Shown: positions 43,785 through 52,907, counted from the first letter of the stretch. The stretch: 64,000 nucleotides of DNA from Pyruvatibacter sp. (GCF_040219635.1 NZ_JAVJSC010000003.1:692501-756500), one strand, 5' to 3'. Notes: generated by a model from the sequence alone, not told the origin. Translations and numbers: made by a program.

Positions 43785-45902
43785 ATGTTCGATATCCACA
43801 AGCAAGAAATTGAATGGGGCGGGCGCACGCTCACCCTCGAAACCGGCCGCATCGCCCGTCAGGCTGACGGTGCCGTGCTGGCGACATATGGCGAGACAAC
43901 AGTGCTCGCAACCGTGGTTGCCGACCGGCAGCCAAAACCGGGGCTGGATTTTTTCCCCCTTACGGTGAACTACCAGGAGAAGTATTACGCAGCGGGCAAG
44001 ATCCCCGGCGGCTTCTTCAAGCGCGAAGGCCGCCCCACCGAAAAAGAAACGCTGACCTCGCGTTTGATCGACCGGCCCATCCGCCCGCTCTTCGTCAAGG
44101 GCTTCAAGAACGAAACGCAGGTGATTGCGACGGTTCTGAGCCACGACCTTGAAAATGATCCCGACATCGTGGCCATGGTCGCTGTGTCTGCGGCACTCAC
44201 CATCTCCGGCGTGCCGTTCCTCGGCCCCATCGGTGGTGCCCGCGTTGGCTTCAAGGACGGCGCCTACATTCTTAATCCGACCACGGACGAACTGCCCGAA
44301 AGCGACCTTGATCTGGTCGTGGCCGGCACCGGCGACGCCGTGCTGATGGTTGAATCAGAAGCAAAAGAGCTGGACGAAGACACCATGCTGGGTGCCGTGA
44401 TGTTTGGTCACCGGGAAATGCAGCCGGTGCTCGACATGATCGTCAAGCTGGCGGAAGGCGCTGCAAAAGAGCCGCGTGATTTCACACCGCCCGACAACTC
44501 AGCCCTCGAAGCCAAGGTGCGTGAGATCGTTGAGGCTGACCTGCGGGCGGCTTATCAGATTGCTGACAAGGCCCAGCGTCAGGAAGCCATCGCCATCGCC
44601 AAGGACAAGGCCGTTGCGGCCCTTTGCACCGGCGAAGACGGCGCGGCTGATGCTCAGGGCGTTGGTGGGTCATTCAAGGCCATCGAGTCCGACATTGTGC
44701 GTAACTCGATCCTTGATACGTCCAAGCGCATTGATGGTCGCGGTCTTGCTGATGTGCGCCCGATTGTCTCTGAAGTGGGCGTGCTTCCGCGCACCCACGG
44801 CTCGGCGCTGTTCACCCGTGGTGAAACCCAGGGCCTTATTGTGGCAACGCTGGGCACCGGCGACGACGAGCAGATGATTGATGCTCTGACCGGCACCTAC
44901 AAAGAAAACTTCATGCTCCACTACAACTTCCCCCCTTACTCTGTGGGTGAGACGGGGCGTGTGGGCTTTACCGGCCGCCGCGAAGTCGGCCACGGCAAGC
45001 TCGCCTGGCGGGCTCTGCGCGCCATGCTGCCGGAAAAGACCGAGTTCCCGTACACCATCCGTCTGGTGTCAGAAATCACCGAGTCCAACGGGTCGTCTTC
45101 CATGGCAACCGTCTGCGGTGGGTCACTGGCCATGATGGACGCGGGCGTTCCGCTCAAGGGTCCGGTGTCGGGCATTGCCATGGGTTTGATCAAGGAAGGC
45201 GACAAGTTTGCCGTCCTGTCAGACATTCTGGGCGACGAATATCACCTCGGCGACATGGACTTCAAGGTGGCGGGGTCTGAATCAGGCATCACGTCGCTGC
45301 AGATGGACATCAAGATCACCGGCATCACCGAAGAGATCATGAAGACGGCGCTGGAGCAGGCCAAGGGTGGGCGTATGCACATTCTGGGCGAAATGGCGAA
45401 GGCCCTGACGGCAGGCCGCGATGAAGTGGGCGAATTCGCCCCGCGCATCGAGGTCATCACCGTGCCCAAGGACAAGATCCGTGACGTGATCGGCACCGGC
45501 GGCAAGGTTGTGCGTCAGATCGTTGAAGAGACGGGCGCGAAAGTGAACATCTCTGACGACGGCTCCATTTCGGTTGCATCCAACGATGCCAACTCCATCA
45601 AGGCCGCCATCGACTGGATCCGCGGTCTGACGGCGGAACCTGAAATCGGCCAGATCTACGACGGCAAGATCGTCAAGGTGATGGACTTTGGTGCCTTCGT
45701 GAACTTCTTCGGCCCCAAAGATGGCCTCGTGCACATTTCACAGCTTGCCGCCAACCGGGTGGAAAAGGTGTCCGATGTGGTCAATGAGGGCGACAGCGTG
45801 AAAGTGAAGCTCCTGGGCTTTGATGATCGCGGCAAGGTGCGCCTCTCCATGAAGGTCGTCGATCAGGAAACCGGCGAAGACCTTGAAGGCAAAGACGACT
45901 AG
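43785..45902 (+). CDS. pnp: Polyribonucleotide nucleotidyltransferase (PNPase)
   Basis: A 705-residue exoribonuclease that degrades mRNA 3'-to-5' using phosphate. Two RNase PH domains (ATYGETTVLATVVADRQ; RTHGSALFTRGETQGLIVAT; NGSSSMATVCGGSLAMMDAG) are joined by a helical domain. KH (KDKIRDVIGTGGKVVRQIVE) and S1 (IYDGKIVKVMDFGAFVNFFG) domains follow. Last gene of the operon; a strong terminator follows. Confidence 0.98.
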   Translation: MFDIHKQEIEWGGRTLTLETGRIARQADGAVLATYGETTVLATVVADRQPKPGLDFFPLTVNYQEKYYAAGKIPGGFFKREGRPTEKETLTSRLIDRPIRPLFVKGFKNETQVIATVLSHDLENDPDIVAMVAVSAALTISGVPFLGPIGGARVGFKDGAYILNPTTDELPESDLDLVVAGTGDAVLMVESEAKELDEDTMLGAVMFGHREMQPVLDMIVKLAEGAAKEPRDFTPPDNSALEAKVREIVEADLRAAYQIADKAQRQEAIAIAKDKAVAALCTGEDGAADAQGVGGSFKAIESDIVRNSILDTSKRIDGRGLADVRPIVSEVGVLPRTHGSALFTRGETQGLIVATLGTGDDEQMIDALTGTYKENFMLHYNFPPYSVGETGRVGFTGRREVGHGKLAWRALRAMLPEKTEFPYTIRLVSEITESNGSSSMATVCGGSLAMMDAGVPLKGPVSGIAMGLIKEGDKFAVLSDILGDEYHLGDMDFKVAGSESGITSLQMDIKITGITEEIMKTALEQAKGGRMHILGEMAKALTAGRDEVGEFAPRIEVITVPKDKIRDVIGTGGKVVRQIVEETGAKVNISDDGSISVASNDANSIKAAIDWIRGLTAEPEIGQIYDGKIVKVMDFGAFVNFFGPKDGLVHISQLAANRVEKVSDVVNEGDSVKVKLLGFDDRGKVRLSMKVVDQETGEDLEGKDD

Positions 45903-45927
45903 TCTTTTACCTGCCGGAGTGAACTGA

Positions 45928-45960
45928 AACGGGCGCTGGGGTCACTCAGCGCCCGTTTTT
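45928..45960 (+). terminator. Intrinsic terminator after pnp
   Basis: AACGGGCGCTG (45928-45938) pairs with CAGCGCCCGTT (45947-45957), followed by a T-run to 45960. It lies 26 bp after the pnp stop and closes the rimP-pnp operon. Confidence 0.93.
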
Positions 45961-46004
45961 CGTTATCCTGTTTTGCGTGCCCGCCTGAACTGAAAGAACG
46001 CGCC

Positions 46005-46610
46005 ATGAGAATTGTTGCCCTTACCGCCACGCTACTGCTTCTGCCGTTTGCAGCCCTCGCCGCAGACGACTGGCGCGAGGTGGCGCATCCCTATGACGTG
46101 GAACGGATAGATACGCTGCGCGCCGCCATCAACAAGGGCGACGCGGAAGCACAGGGCGCAGGCTCGGGCTACGAACAGGCCGTCAAAACCCTGCTGATGC
46201 ATGCCCCCGCCGGTGACATTGATCCAGGCGGGATGGTGGGCACATGGCAGTGCCGCACCATCAAGGTCGGCGGCACGTTCGTAAGGCTGGTGATATACGA
46301 CTGGTTCAAATGCCGGATCAGCTTTGATGCGGAAACGCTCAAAGTCCAGAAAATCACCGGCTCGCAAAACTTCGCAGGCACGCTCTATGCGGATGGCCCG
46401 CGCCGCATGGTGTTTCTGGGCGGCGGTTTTTACGGCTACGAAGACCCGCGCCCCTACCAGGCCGCCGACAGCGCGCGCGGCAGGTCACCGGACAACCGCG
46501 ACAAGGTGGCGGTCGCCCAGATGCTCAGCCCCGACTGGCTGCGCTTCGTCTTCCCATACCCCGCCCGCGAAAGCACCTACGACATCATCGAGTTCCGCCG
46601 CGGCGAGTAG
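46005..46610 (+). CDS. DUF4893 family exported protein
   Basis: A 201-residue protein with a signal peptide (MRIVALTATLLLLPFAALAA, cut near residue 20). The mature part has the DUF4893 features DDWREVAHPYDVERIDTLR, GTWQCRTIKVGG and RRMVFLGGGFYGYEDPRPY. Probably periplasmic; function unknown. It is separated from pnp by a terminator, so it has its own promoter. Confidence 0.88.
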   Translation: MRIVALTATLLLLPFAALAADDWREVAHPYDVERIDTLRAAINKGDAEAQGAGSGYEQAVKTLLMHAPAGDIDPGGMVGTWQCRTIKVGGTFVRLVIYDWFKCRISFDAETLKVQKITGSQNFAGTLYADGPRRMVFLGGGFYGYEDPRPYQAADSARGRSPDNRDKVAVAQMLSPDWLRFVFPYPARESTYDIIEFRRGE

Positions 46611-46676
46611 CCCTCCTGTGGCCTCACTCTCGCTTGGTTACGCTGGGGGGCGTGGCTGTTTGGACAATAATTCTCC

Positions 46677-46702
46677 GGATCCCCGGACCTGATCCGGGGT
46701 CC
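46677..46702. repeat. REP-like palindrome
   Basis: CCCCGGA, a CCTGA loop and TCCGGGG form a 7-bp stem extended by GGA/TCC beyond one mismatch. Units of this kind (CCCCGGA with TCCGGGGTCC) are widely scattered intergenic repeats in alphaproteobacteria. Confidence 0.65.
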
Positions 46703-47083
46703 ACTGGCATTGCAGCACACCAAAAAACTTTTTTGCAAAAGTTATCCACGGTCGCGCTCATGCCCGCATACTTGTGCTCACCTGCCGCCTGAGGACACCC
46801 CGGACCGTCCGGGATTGGGTGGCAGGGTGAATGCCCGGAATGCCGGTGCGCCAGTACCTCCTTGGGAACATGGAGCAAAAACGCATGAGGCGCGGTGTGC
46901 GAGTAACGCGCGCATGTCAGATGGGCGGCATATTTCCGGCCCCGGTCACGCCCTGAAAAAGCTGGCCCCGTCTTAAACCGTGCAGTTCCAAAGTGCGGGA
47001 GGCGGACGCAAGGGGTCGCGCAACGAGTGTAGGTGTAATCAGCCGACACCGTTGCGGGACGAGATATGCCGAAGAGCATTCAT

Positions 47084-47157
47084 GAGCAGGAGCGCCGCGC
47101 GGCGGCAAACTCTTTGCGCAACCACCATCGGCACCGCTTCCGGCGGCGCTCCTGCTC
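47084..47157. repeat. Long stem-loop, 15-bp perfect arms
   Basis: GAGCAGGAGCGCCGC (47084-47098) is the exact reverse complement of 47143-47157, around a 44-base loop. Right after it comes a small hairpin (CCTCA, four T, TGAGG; 47160-47173). It could be a folded RNA or the remains of a small mobile repeat. Confidence 0.6.
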
Positions 47158-47259
47158 TTCCTCATTTTTGAGGGGGGAGACCATCGACGACCTTCGCAGA
47201 CCTTATGGTATGCGGGGCTTTTGGTGGTGCACTGCTGCTCCACCCTCGCCATTCTGCTT

Positions 47260-47341
47260 CCCCGCGGCTTGACCGCGGGGTCCAGGGTTGAACGGCACGG
47301 CATTGCCGTATTGCTCTGGGCTCCGCGGTCAAGCCGCGGGG
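47260..47341. repeat. Long inverted repeat, 19-bp perfect arms
   Basis: The arm CCCCGCGGCTTGACCGCGG (47260-47278) recurs as its exact reverse complement at 47323-47341, with 44 bases between. Each arm is itself nearly palindromic, so the structure can also fold as two separate hairpins. This is typical of paired REP units. Confidence 0.75.
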
Positions 47342-47447
47342 AGGCGGGGCTGTGGGTTTGAGGGCAAGGGTTTCAGGCGTCGGCAAGACATCAGGAGTGT
47401 GGACACGTCTCCCACCCATCAGTACACGGACGGCCTATTCAGCGGCG

Positions 47448-48374
47448 TCATTCAGCCGCGTCGGAGGCACCCGCACTGTCATTGTCTGGAGCCTTCGTAG
47501 CGTCATTGCTTTTGCCGTTGCGGGATTTGGCGACCTTGGCGTAGCCGTTGCCAACCAGATCCTTGTCCAGATCGCGCGCCTGCGGCATACCCACCACGTT
47601 GTAGCCTGCATCAACGTGGTGCACTTCGCCGGTCACACTGCGCGACAGATCAGAGAGCAGGTAAACACCAGCACCGCCCACGTCATCCAACTCAATGGGT
47701 TGCTTCAGCGGTGCGTGCGTCAGGTTCCAGTTGAACACCATCTTGGCGTCTGAAATGGCAGAGCCGGCCAGCGTGCGCATGGGCCCGGCCGAAATCGCGT
47801 TGACGCGAATACCGTCGCGGCCAAGATCCACGGCCATGTAGCGCACCGATGCTTCAAGCGCGGCCTTGGCAACACCCATCACATTGTAGTTGGGCATCAC
47901 GCGTTCAGCGCCCGCATAAGTGAGCGTCACCATGGAGCCGCCCGCCGTCATCAACGGCGCAGCCCGCCGGGCAATGTCCACAAAGGAGAAGCACGAAATA
48001 TCCATCGTCTGATGAAAGTTCTTGCGGGTCGTATCGACATAGCGGCCTTTAAGCTCGTTCTTGTCGGAATAGGCGATGGCGTGAACCAGAAAATCGATCC
48101 GGCCCCATTCGGCCCTCAGCTTTTCAAACACCGCATCCAGCGATGCTTCGTCAGCCACATCCGCCGGCAGCACGAGGGTGGACCCGACGCTTTGCGCAAG
48201 CGGTGTGACCCGGCGGCCAAACGCATCCCCCTGATATGTGAAAGCCAGTTCCGCGCCCTGCGCGGCGCAGGCCCTGGCGATGCCCCAGGCAATCGAGTGG
48301 TCATTGGCGACGCCCATGATGAGGCCGCGCTTGCCGTGCATAAGGTTGCCTGCAGGCGTCCCGGTTGCAGTCAT
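47448..48374 (-). CDS. fabI: Enoyl-[acyl-carrier-protein] reductase (NADH)
   Basis: About 308 residues. FabI reduces enoyl-ACP in the last step of fatty acid elongation. SDR fold: GKRGLIMGVANDHSIAWGIA, the catalytic Tyr-x6-Lys in NYNVMGVAKAALE, and DGIRVNAISAGPMRTLAGSA. ATG 48374 follows GGGGGA; a GTG at 48395 is less likely. The C-terminus has a 40-residue polar tail longer than usual. Last gene of fabA-fabB-fabI. Confidence 0.96.
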   Translation of the reverse strand: MTATGTPAGNLMHGKRGLIMGVANDHSIAWGIARACAAQGAELAFTYQGDAFGRRVTPLAQSVGSTLVLPADVADEASLDAVFEKLRAEWGRIDFLVHAIAYSDKNELKGRYVDTTRKNFHQTMDISCFSFVDIARRAAPLMTAGGSMVTLTYAGAERVMPNYNVMGVAKAALEASVRYMAVDLGRDGIRVNAISAGPMRTLAGSAISDAKMVFNWNLTHAPLKQPIELDDVGGAGVYLLSDLSRSVTGEVHHVDAGYNVVGMPQARDLDKDLVGNGYAKVAKSRNGKSNDATKAPDNDSAGASDAAE

Positions 48375-48419
48375 GATCGGATGTCCCCCATCCACGAACC
48401 CCGGAAAGCCGTTACCCGG

Positions 48420-49637
48420 CTAACCGTTATAACGTTTGAACACAAGCGAACCATTTGTGCCTCCAAATCCAAAACTGTTTGAAAGGACACAGTTAAGCTC
48501 CGCGTTATCCACCCGTTTTCGGACGATGTTGGCATCTCCCAAAGCCGGGTCGAGTTCTTCAATGTTGGCGCTTTCACAGATGAAGCCCTGCTCCATCATG
48601 ATGAGCGAATAAATGGCCTCGTGAACGCCCGCAGCCCCCTGGGCATGGCCCGACAGGGATTTGGTGGCGGAGATCGGCGGCATGTCGTTGCCGAACACTT
48701 CACGAATGGCGTTGATTTCCGGAATGTCACCAACCGGCGTCGAGGTGGCGTGCGGGTTGATGTAGTCAACCTTTTCGCCCACGCCGTCGAGCGCGATACG
48801 CATACAGCGCGCCGCACCTTCGCCGGACGGCGCCACCATGTCGGCCCCGTCAGACGTGGCACCGTAACCCGCCACTTCCGCGTAGATTTTTGCACCGCGC
48901 GCCTTGGCCACTTCAAGCTCTTCCAGCACCACAACGCCGCCGCCGCCGGTAATCACAAACCCGTCGCGGTTGACGTCATAGGCGCGCGACGCCTTGGTGG
49001 GTGTGTCGTTGTACTTGGAGGACATCGCGCCCATCGCATCAAACAATGACGAAAGCGACCACGCCAGTTCCTCGCCGCCGCCGGCAAACATCCGGTCCTG
49101 CTTGCCCCACTGGATTTGCTCCGTTGCATTGCCGATGCAGTGGGTGGAGGTGGTGCAGGCAGATGCAATGGAGTAGCTCGGCCCCTTGATCTTGAACAGC
49201 GTCGAGAGGTTGGCCGAGATGGTTGACGACATCGCCTTGGGCACGCTTGTCGGGCCAATTTTCCGCGGACCTTTTTCGCGGGTGATGTCAGCGGCCGCCA
49301 CAATGGCCGATGTGGATGGCCCGCCGGATCCCAGAATGGCCCCGGTGCGTTCGTTCGACACTTCGCTGTCTTCAAGGCCTGCGTCACGCACCGCCTGCTG
49401 CATGGCGAGATAGGCATAGGCCGCCCCATCGCCCATGAAGCGGCGTGTCTTGCGGTCCAGCACCTCTTCCAGGTCAATCTTCAGCGTACCCGCCACCTGA
49501 CTGCGAAAGCCCATCTCCGCATAAGTGGGTTCGGCCACGATGCCTGATTTCGCTTCGCGCAGGGAGGCAGACACCTCCTGCGTGTTGTTGCCGATCGAAG
49601 ACACGATGCCCATGCCGGTAACGACCACTCGCCTCAT
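48420..49637 (-). CDS. fabB: 3-oxoacyl-[acyl-carrier-protein] synthase I
   Basis: A 405-residue condensing enzyme. The catalytic Cys is in IASACTTSTHC, and the two His are in NPHATSTPVGD and KSLSGHAQGAAG. It starts MRRVVVTGMGIVSSIGNNT. With FabA it makes unsaturated fatty acids by the anaerobic route. Confidence 0.97.
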   Translation of the reverse strand: MRRVVVTGMGIVSSIGNNTQEVSASLREAKSGIVAEPTYAEMGFRSQVAGTLKIDLEEVLDRKTRRFMGDGAAYAYLAMQQAVRDAGLEDSEVSNERTGAILGSGGPSTSAIVAAADITREKGPRKIGPTSVPKAMSSTISANLSTLFKIKGPSYSIASACTTSTHCIGNATEQIQWGKQDRMFAGGGEELAWSLSSLFDAMGAMSSKYNDTPTKASRAYDVNRDGFVITGGGGVVVLEELEVAKARGAKIYAEVAGYGATSDGADMVAPSGEGAARCMRIALDGVGEKVDYINPHATSTPVGDIPEINAIREVFGNDMPPISATKSLSGHAQGAAGVHEAIYSLIMMEQGFICESANIEELDPALGDANIVRKRVDNAELNCVLSNSFGFGGTNGSLVFKRYNG

Positions 49638-49706
49638 CGAAAAACCCTCTTCAAAAGGATGTGGAACCTGAACGGTGCGCGCCCGTCTGTCTGGCGCACG
49701 CTACCG

Positions 49707-50240
49707 TTACGCGGTGGACAGGCCGACCTTCAGGTCGCTCGCCTCAAAAATTGTTTCGCCGTCAGCCTTCACGATGCCGTCCGCAATGCCCAGCACCAGC
49801 TTGCGGTTCATCACGCGCTTGAAGGTCACGTGATAGGTCACGAGTTTGGTCTCCGGCACGATCTTGCCCTTGAACCGTACTTCTCCGACGCCCAGCGCAA
49901 AGCCCGCGCCCTTGCCGCCGGTCCAGCCCAGATAAAAGCCCACCATCTGCCACAGGGCATCAAGACCCAGACAGCCGGGCATCACCGGGTTGCCTTCAAA
50001 ATGGCACGGGAAGAACCACAGGTCCGGTTTGATGTCGAGTTCGGCAATCATCTCGCCCTTGCCGTTGGCCCCGCCGTCGGCGTTGATTTCCGTCACCCGG
50101 TCAAACATCAGCATTGGCGGCAGCGGCAGTTGCGCATTGCCGGGGCCAAACAGGCGGGAATGGCCGCACTCTATGAGGTCGTCATAGGTGTAACTCGACT
50201 TTTGGGTGTGCTCGACCTGGTTTTGTGCGGCTGTATCCAT
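49707..50240 (-). CDS. fabA: 3-hydroxydecanoyl-[ACP] dehydratase/isomerase
   Basis: About 177 residues. FabA dehydrates 3-hydroxydecanoyl-ACP and isomerises the double bond. The hot-dog fold carries the catalytic His in FPCHFEGNPVMPG and Asp in CLGLDALWQMVG. ATG 50240 (MDTAAQNQVE) gives the usual length; an upstream ATG at 50312 would add 24 atypical residues. It heads the fabA-fabB-fabI operon, divergent from a GST gene. Confidence 0.95.
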   Translation of the reverse strand: MDTAAQNQVEHTQKSSYTYDDLIECGHSRLFGPGNAQLPLPPMLMFDRVTEINADGGANGKGEMIAELDIKPDLWFFPCHFEGNPVMPGCLGLDALWQMVGFYLGWTGGKGAGFALGVGEVRFKGKIVPETKLVTYHVTFKRVMNRKLVLGIADGIVKADGETIFEASDLKVGLSTA

Positions 50241-50419
50241 GAAAAGTCTCGACGGTTCCTGGTGCGTATTTTTATGTCGTGTCTTAGCGTTGGTAGCACA
50301 CGCTGCCGACAAGCAAAAGCAAGCAAAATCCGGCGAAACATGGCTTTATGGGGCGGACAAAGCGCCCTGGCGCTGCAAAACCTTATTCCCGCTCCCAATT
50401 CAGATGAGAGACTGAGCAG

Positions 50420-51055
50420 ATGATCGTAATCCACCACCTCAACAACTCCCGCTCGCAGCGCATTTTGTGGCTGCTGGAGGAGCTTGGCCTTGAATACGAG
50501 ATCAGGTTCTACAAGCGCAACGAGATCAACCGCGCCCCACCCGAACTCAAACAGGCCCACCCGCTGGGCAAATCTCCCATTGTCGAAGACGGCGTGCACA
50601 AGATCGCTGAATCAGGTGCTGCCGTTGACTACCTCATCCGCACCTATGGCGGCGGCAAATACATGCCCGCGCCCGGCGCTGCGGTGTTTGAAAAATACAA
50701 CGAGTGGATGCACTACGCCGAAGGCTCCGCCATGGTGCCATTCCTGATGAAGCTGTTCACGTCCATGCTGGGTGAGGGCGGCGAGCCGCTGCAACCCGTC
50801 ATCGACGCGGAAATCGCGCTGCATCTGGGCTACATGAACGATGAGCTTGGCAGCAAACCGTTCTTCATGGGTGATGAGCTGACCGGTGCCGACATCATGC
50901 TCACCTTCATCTGCGAAGCCGCAGACAGTCGGATCGGCCTTGATGGCTACGACAACCTGAGTGCCTATGTGGAGCGTATGCACGCCCGCCCGGCCTACCA
51001 GCGCGGTCTTGAAAAAGGCGGACCGTACGAGCTTATCCGCACGCGCAAAGATTAG
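50420..51055 (+). CDS. Glutathione S-transferase family protein
   Basis: A 211-residue cytosolic GST. The N-terminal thioredoxin-like domain has VIHHLNNSRSQRILWLLEEL, HPLGKSPIVEDG and the glutathione-binding ESGAAVDYL; the helical C-terminal domain has DELTGADIMLTFICE. The substrate is unknown. It lies 11 bp before the NUDIX gene. Confidence 0.92.
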   Translation: MIVIHHLNNSRSQRILWLLEELGLEYEIRFYKRNEINRAPPELKQAHPLGKSPIVEDGVHKIAESGAAVDYLIRTYGGGKYMPAPGAAVFEKYNEWMHYAEGSAMVPFLMKLFTSMLGEGGEPLQPVIDAEIALHLGYMNDELGSKPFFMGDELTGADIMLTFICEAADSRIGLDGYDNLSAYVERMHARPAYQRGLEKGGPYELIRTRKD

Positions 51056-51066
51056 GCGAAACCACA

Positions 51067-51516
51067 ATGGCAGACCCGGACATCCACCGTACAGGGCGCG
51101 TTATCCTGCTTGATCCTGCGGGCCGGGTTTTGCTGTTGCGGTTTTTGGTAGAGCAGGCCGGGGAGCCGTTTGAGTTCTGGGCCACCCCCGGCGGCAGGGC
51201 CGAGGAGGGGGAGACGGACCATCACGCTGCCACCCGCGAATTGGCTGAGGAGCTGGGGCTGTCAGTACCGCTGGAAGGCCCGGTCCACAGCCACGCCAGC
51301 ACCTTTGAGGTCAATGGCCAAACCTGGCGGGGGCAGGACGTGTTTTTCACGGCTCGCTGCGCACCGGATGATCCGGTGTTCAGCGGCGGCACGGATGCGC
51401 AGGAGCGCGCCACCCTTCAGGAGATGCGATGGTGGGCGCCGGACGATGTGGAAATGTCCCCGACACCTGTTTTCCCGCCGGATCTGGTGCGTGTTTTGCG
51501 GCGGCTTGTGCCTTGA
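51067..51516 (+). CDS. NUDIX hydrolase
   Basis: A 149-residue NUDIX enzyme. The full Nudix box is present: GRAEEGETDHHAATRELAEE followed by LGL, matching GX5EX7REUXEEXGU. N-terminal GRVILLDPAGRVLLLRFL resembles housecleaning NUDIX enzymes. Substrate unknown. It starts 12 bp after the GST stop, so the two are probably an operon. Confidence 0.93.
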   Translation: MADPDIHRTGRVILLDPAGRVLLLRFLVEQAGEPFEFWATPGGRAEEGETDHHAATRELAEELGLSVPLEGPVHSHASTFEVNGQTWRGQDVFFTARCAPDDPVFSGGTDAQERATLQEMRWWAPDDVEMSPTPVFPPDLVRVLRRLVP

Positions 51517-51629
51517 CAACCCTTTGATGCACACCACATTTTGACTGTTGTTGTAACCGTTCCAAACACCCGTACACATTCCCCGTACAGATTCAAAGGG
51601 TGCCGGGGTTCGTTCCGGCCTTACCGCCC

Positions 51630-52082
51630 ATGCCACCGCTAAATCCGCACGAACGCCCTTATGCCCACACGCTCACCGCGTTGCGCGAAAAAGGCCTGCG
51701 CCCGACGCGTCAGCGGCTTGCGCTGGGACGGCTGTTGTTTGAGGGCGGCAACCGTCACGTGACGGCGGAAGCGCTGCATGGAGAGGCTGCGCAAACCGGC
51801 GTCAAAGTCTCGCTGGCCACGGTGTACAACACCCTGCACCAGTTCACCGATGCCGGCTTGTTGCGGCAGGTGGCGGTGGATGGCGGGCGGACGTATTTCG
51901 ATACCAATCTCGACGACCACCATCATTTTTACCACGTGGACGAAGCGCGCCTTGAAGACATTCCAGGCATTGGCGCAGCCGGTGCCATTGAAGTGCATGG
52001 ACTGCCGGACGTGCCTCAGGGGGCGCGCCTTGAGCGCGTTGATGTGATTGTGCGTGTGCGCGGGAGCAAGGCGGAAGCCTAG
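51630..52082 (+). CDS. irr: Iron response regulator Irr (Fur family)
   Basis: About 150 residues. Irr is the heme-responsive global iron regulator of alphaproteobacteria. The winged helix has LREKGLRPTRQRLALGRLLF and VSLATVYNTLHQFTDAGL. The heme/metal-binding triple His is in DDHHHFYHVDEARLEDIPG, which distinguishes it from Fur. ATG 51630 is used; a GTG at 51600 is possible, and neither has a clear ribosome site. Upstream are a 9-bp inverted pair (ACCCTTTGA 51519-51527, TCAAAGGGT 51593-51601) and a repeated CCCGTACA. Nearness to fabA and to rubrerythrin is usual for irr. Confidence 0.94.
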   Translation: MPPLNPHERPYAHTLTALREKGLRPTRQRLALGRLLFEGGNRHVTAEALHGEAAQTGVKVSLATVYNTLHQFTDAGLLRQVAVDGGRTYFDTNLDDHHHFYHVDEARLEDIPGIGAAGAIEVHGLPDVPQGARLERVDVIVRVRGSKAEA

Positions 52083-52213
52083 GGGCCATTTGCGGCCATA
52101 CGGCGGATTTTTCTTTTGTCTCAAGGGCTTGCCAAAACCGACACGCACAACGGCAAATTGGTGCTTGATGTTGCTGCGAATGACTCTCAGAAAACCCCCA
52201 AAAAATCTTTGGA

Positions 52214-52251
52214 AAACAAGGCTTTTTGTCCTTGTTTAGACGTATTCCAGT
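52214..52251. promoter_or_regulatory. Inverted repeat overlapping a possible iron-control element
   Basis: AAACAAGG (52214-52221) and CCTTGTTT (52230-52237) form 8-bp arms. Overlapping it, TTTAGAcgtATTCCAGT (52235-52251) partly matches the Irr-binding iron-control element (TTTAGAA, three bases, TTCYAAA): 6 of 7 and 5 of 7 positions. It lies 142 bp before the rubrerythrin start, downstream of irr. Confidence 0.4.
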
Positions 52252-52392
52252 CTTGACGCACAAGCATGTGCCACTACGTTTGCGGTGTACAGCGTCGCCT
52301 GCGGTTTCGCGGGCCAGCGCCGCGGACCATACCGGGGCGGATCGCTACGGATTTTACCGTTTGCCTGTTCCTCTATAAGGAGAAACCCTGAA

Positions 52393-52815
52393 ATGTCGTC
52401 ACTCGCAGAGTCCAAGACCCTCGAAAATCTGAAAGAAGCCTTTTCCGGCGAAAGCCAGGCCAATCGCCGTTACCTCTACTTCGCCCAGAAGGCCGACGTG
52501 GAAGGCTACAACGACGTGGCAGCCGTGTTCCGCTCAACGGCGGAAGGTGAAACCGGCCACGCCCACGGCCACCTTGAGTTCATGGAAGCTGTTGGCGATC
52601 CCGCAACGGGCGAGCCGATCGGCTCCACCGACAACAACCTCAAGGCCGCCATTGCCGGTGAAACCCACGAGTACACCGACATGTATCCCGGCATGGCGCG
52701 CACTGCGCGCGAAGAAGGCTTCGACGAGATCGCTGACTGGTTCGAGACGCTTGCAAAAGCAGAAAAGAGCCACGCCGGCCGTTTCCAGAAGGCTCTGGAT
52801 ACGATGGACGCCTAG
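52393..52815 (+). CDS. Rubrerythrin-type diiron protein without rubredoxin domain
   Basis: A 140-residue four-helix protein. The diiron ligands of the rubrerythrin family are visible: EAFSGESQANRRYLYFAQKA, AEGETGHAHGHLEFM, AGETHEYTDMYPGM and AKAEKSHAGRF. It contains no cysteine, so the usual C-terminal rubredoxin domain that feeds electrons is missing. Peroxide reduction, if it occurs, would need another donor. ATG 52393 follows AAGGAG. The next gene encodes an Fe-S electron-transfer protein. Confidence 0.95.
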   Translation: MSSLAESKTLENLKEAFSGESQANRRYLYFAQKADVEGYNDVAAVFRSTAEGETGHAHGHLEFMEAVGDPATGEPIGSTDNNLKAAIAGETHEYTDMYPGMARTAREEGFDEIADWFETLAKAEKSHAGRFQKALDTMDA

Positions 52816-52907
52816 TCCACTGACACGTCTGGCAGGGCCGGGGCATGAACCCCCCGGCCCTGTTTGCATTTCCGGCACACCCCGCACCAAACATCAGGCA
52901 GAACAAA

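Larger units (their letters stand above)
46611..47447. other. Gene-free region rich in palindromes
   Basis: This 837-bp stretch between DUF4893 and fabI holds no convincing coding frame; the frames present are basic, unconserved-looking and cross the palindromes. It contains at least three REP-like or long stem structures listed separately, and a smaller stem (AACTTTT/AAAAGTT, 46726-46743). Some of it may be transcribed as a small RNA. No tmRNA, RNase P RNA or SRP RNA signature was recognised. Confidence 0.7.

Noticed and set aside
46735..46755. TTATCCACG as a DnaA box or origin
   Set aside because: A single imperfect box with no cluster, AT-rich unwinding region or origin-linked genes.
46710..46976. 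88-codon frame in the palindrome-rich spacer
   Set aside because: Composition is Pro/Cys/Arg-rich with no domain, and it runs through palindromic repeats.
47066..47272. 68-codon frame across the 15-bp-arm stem-loop
   Set aside because: Basic, low-complexity peptide generated by the palindrome; no ribosome site.
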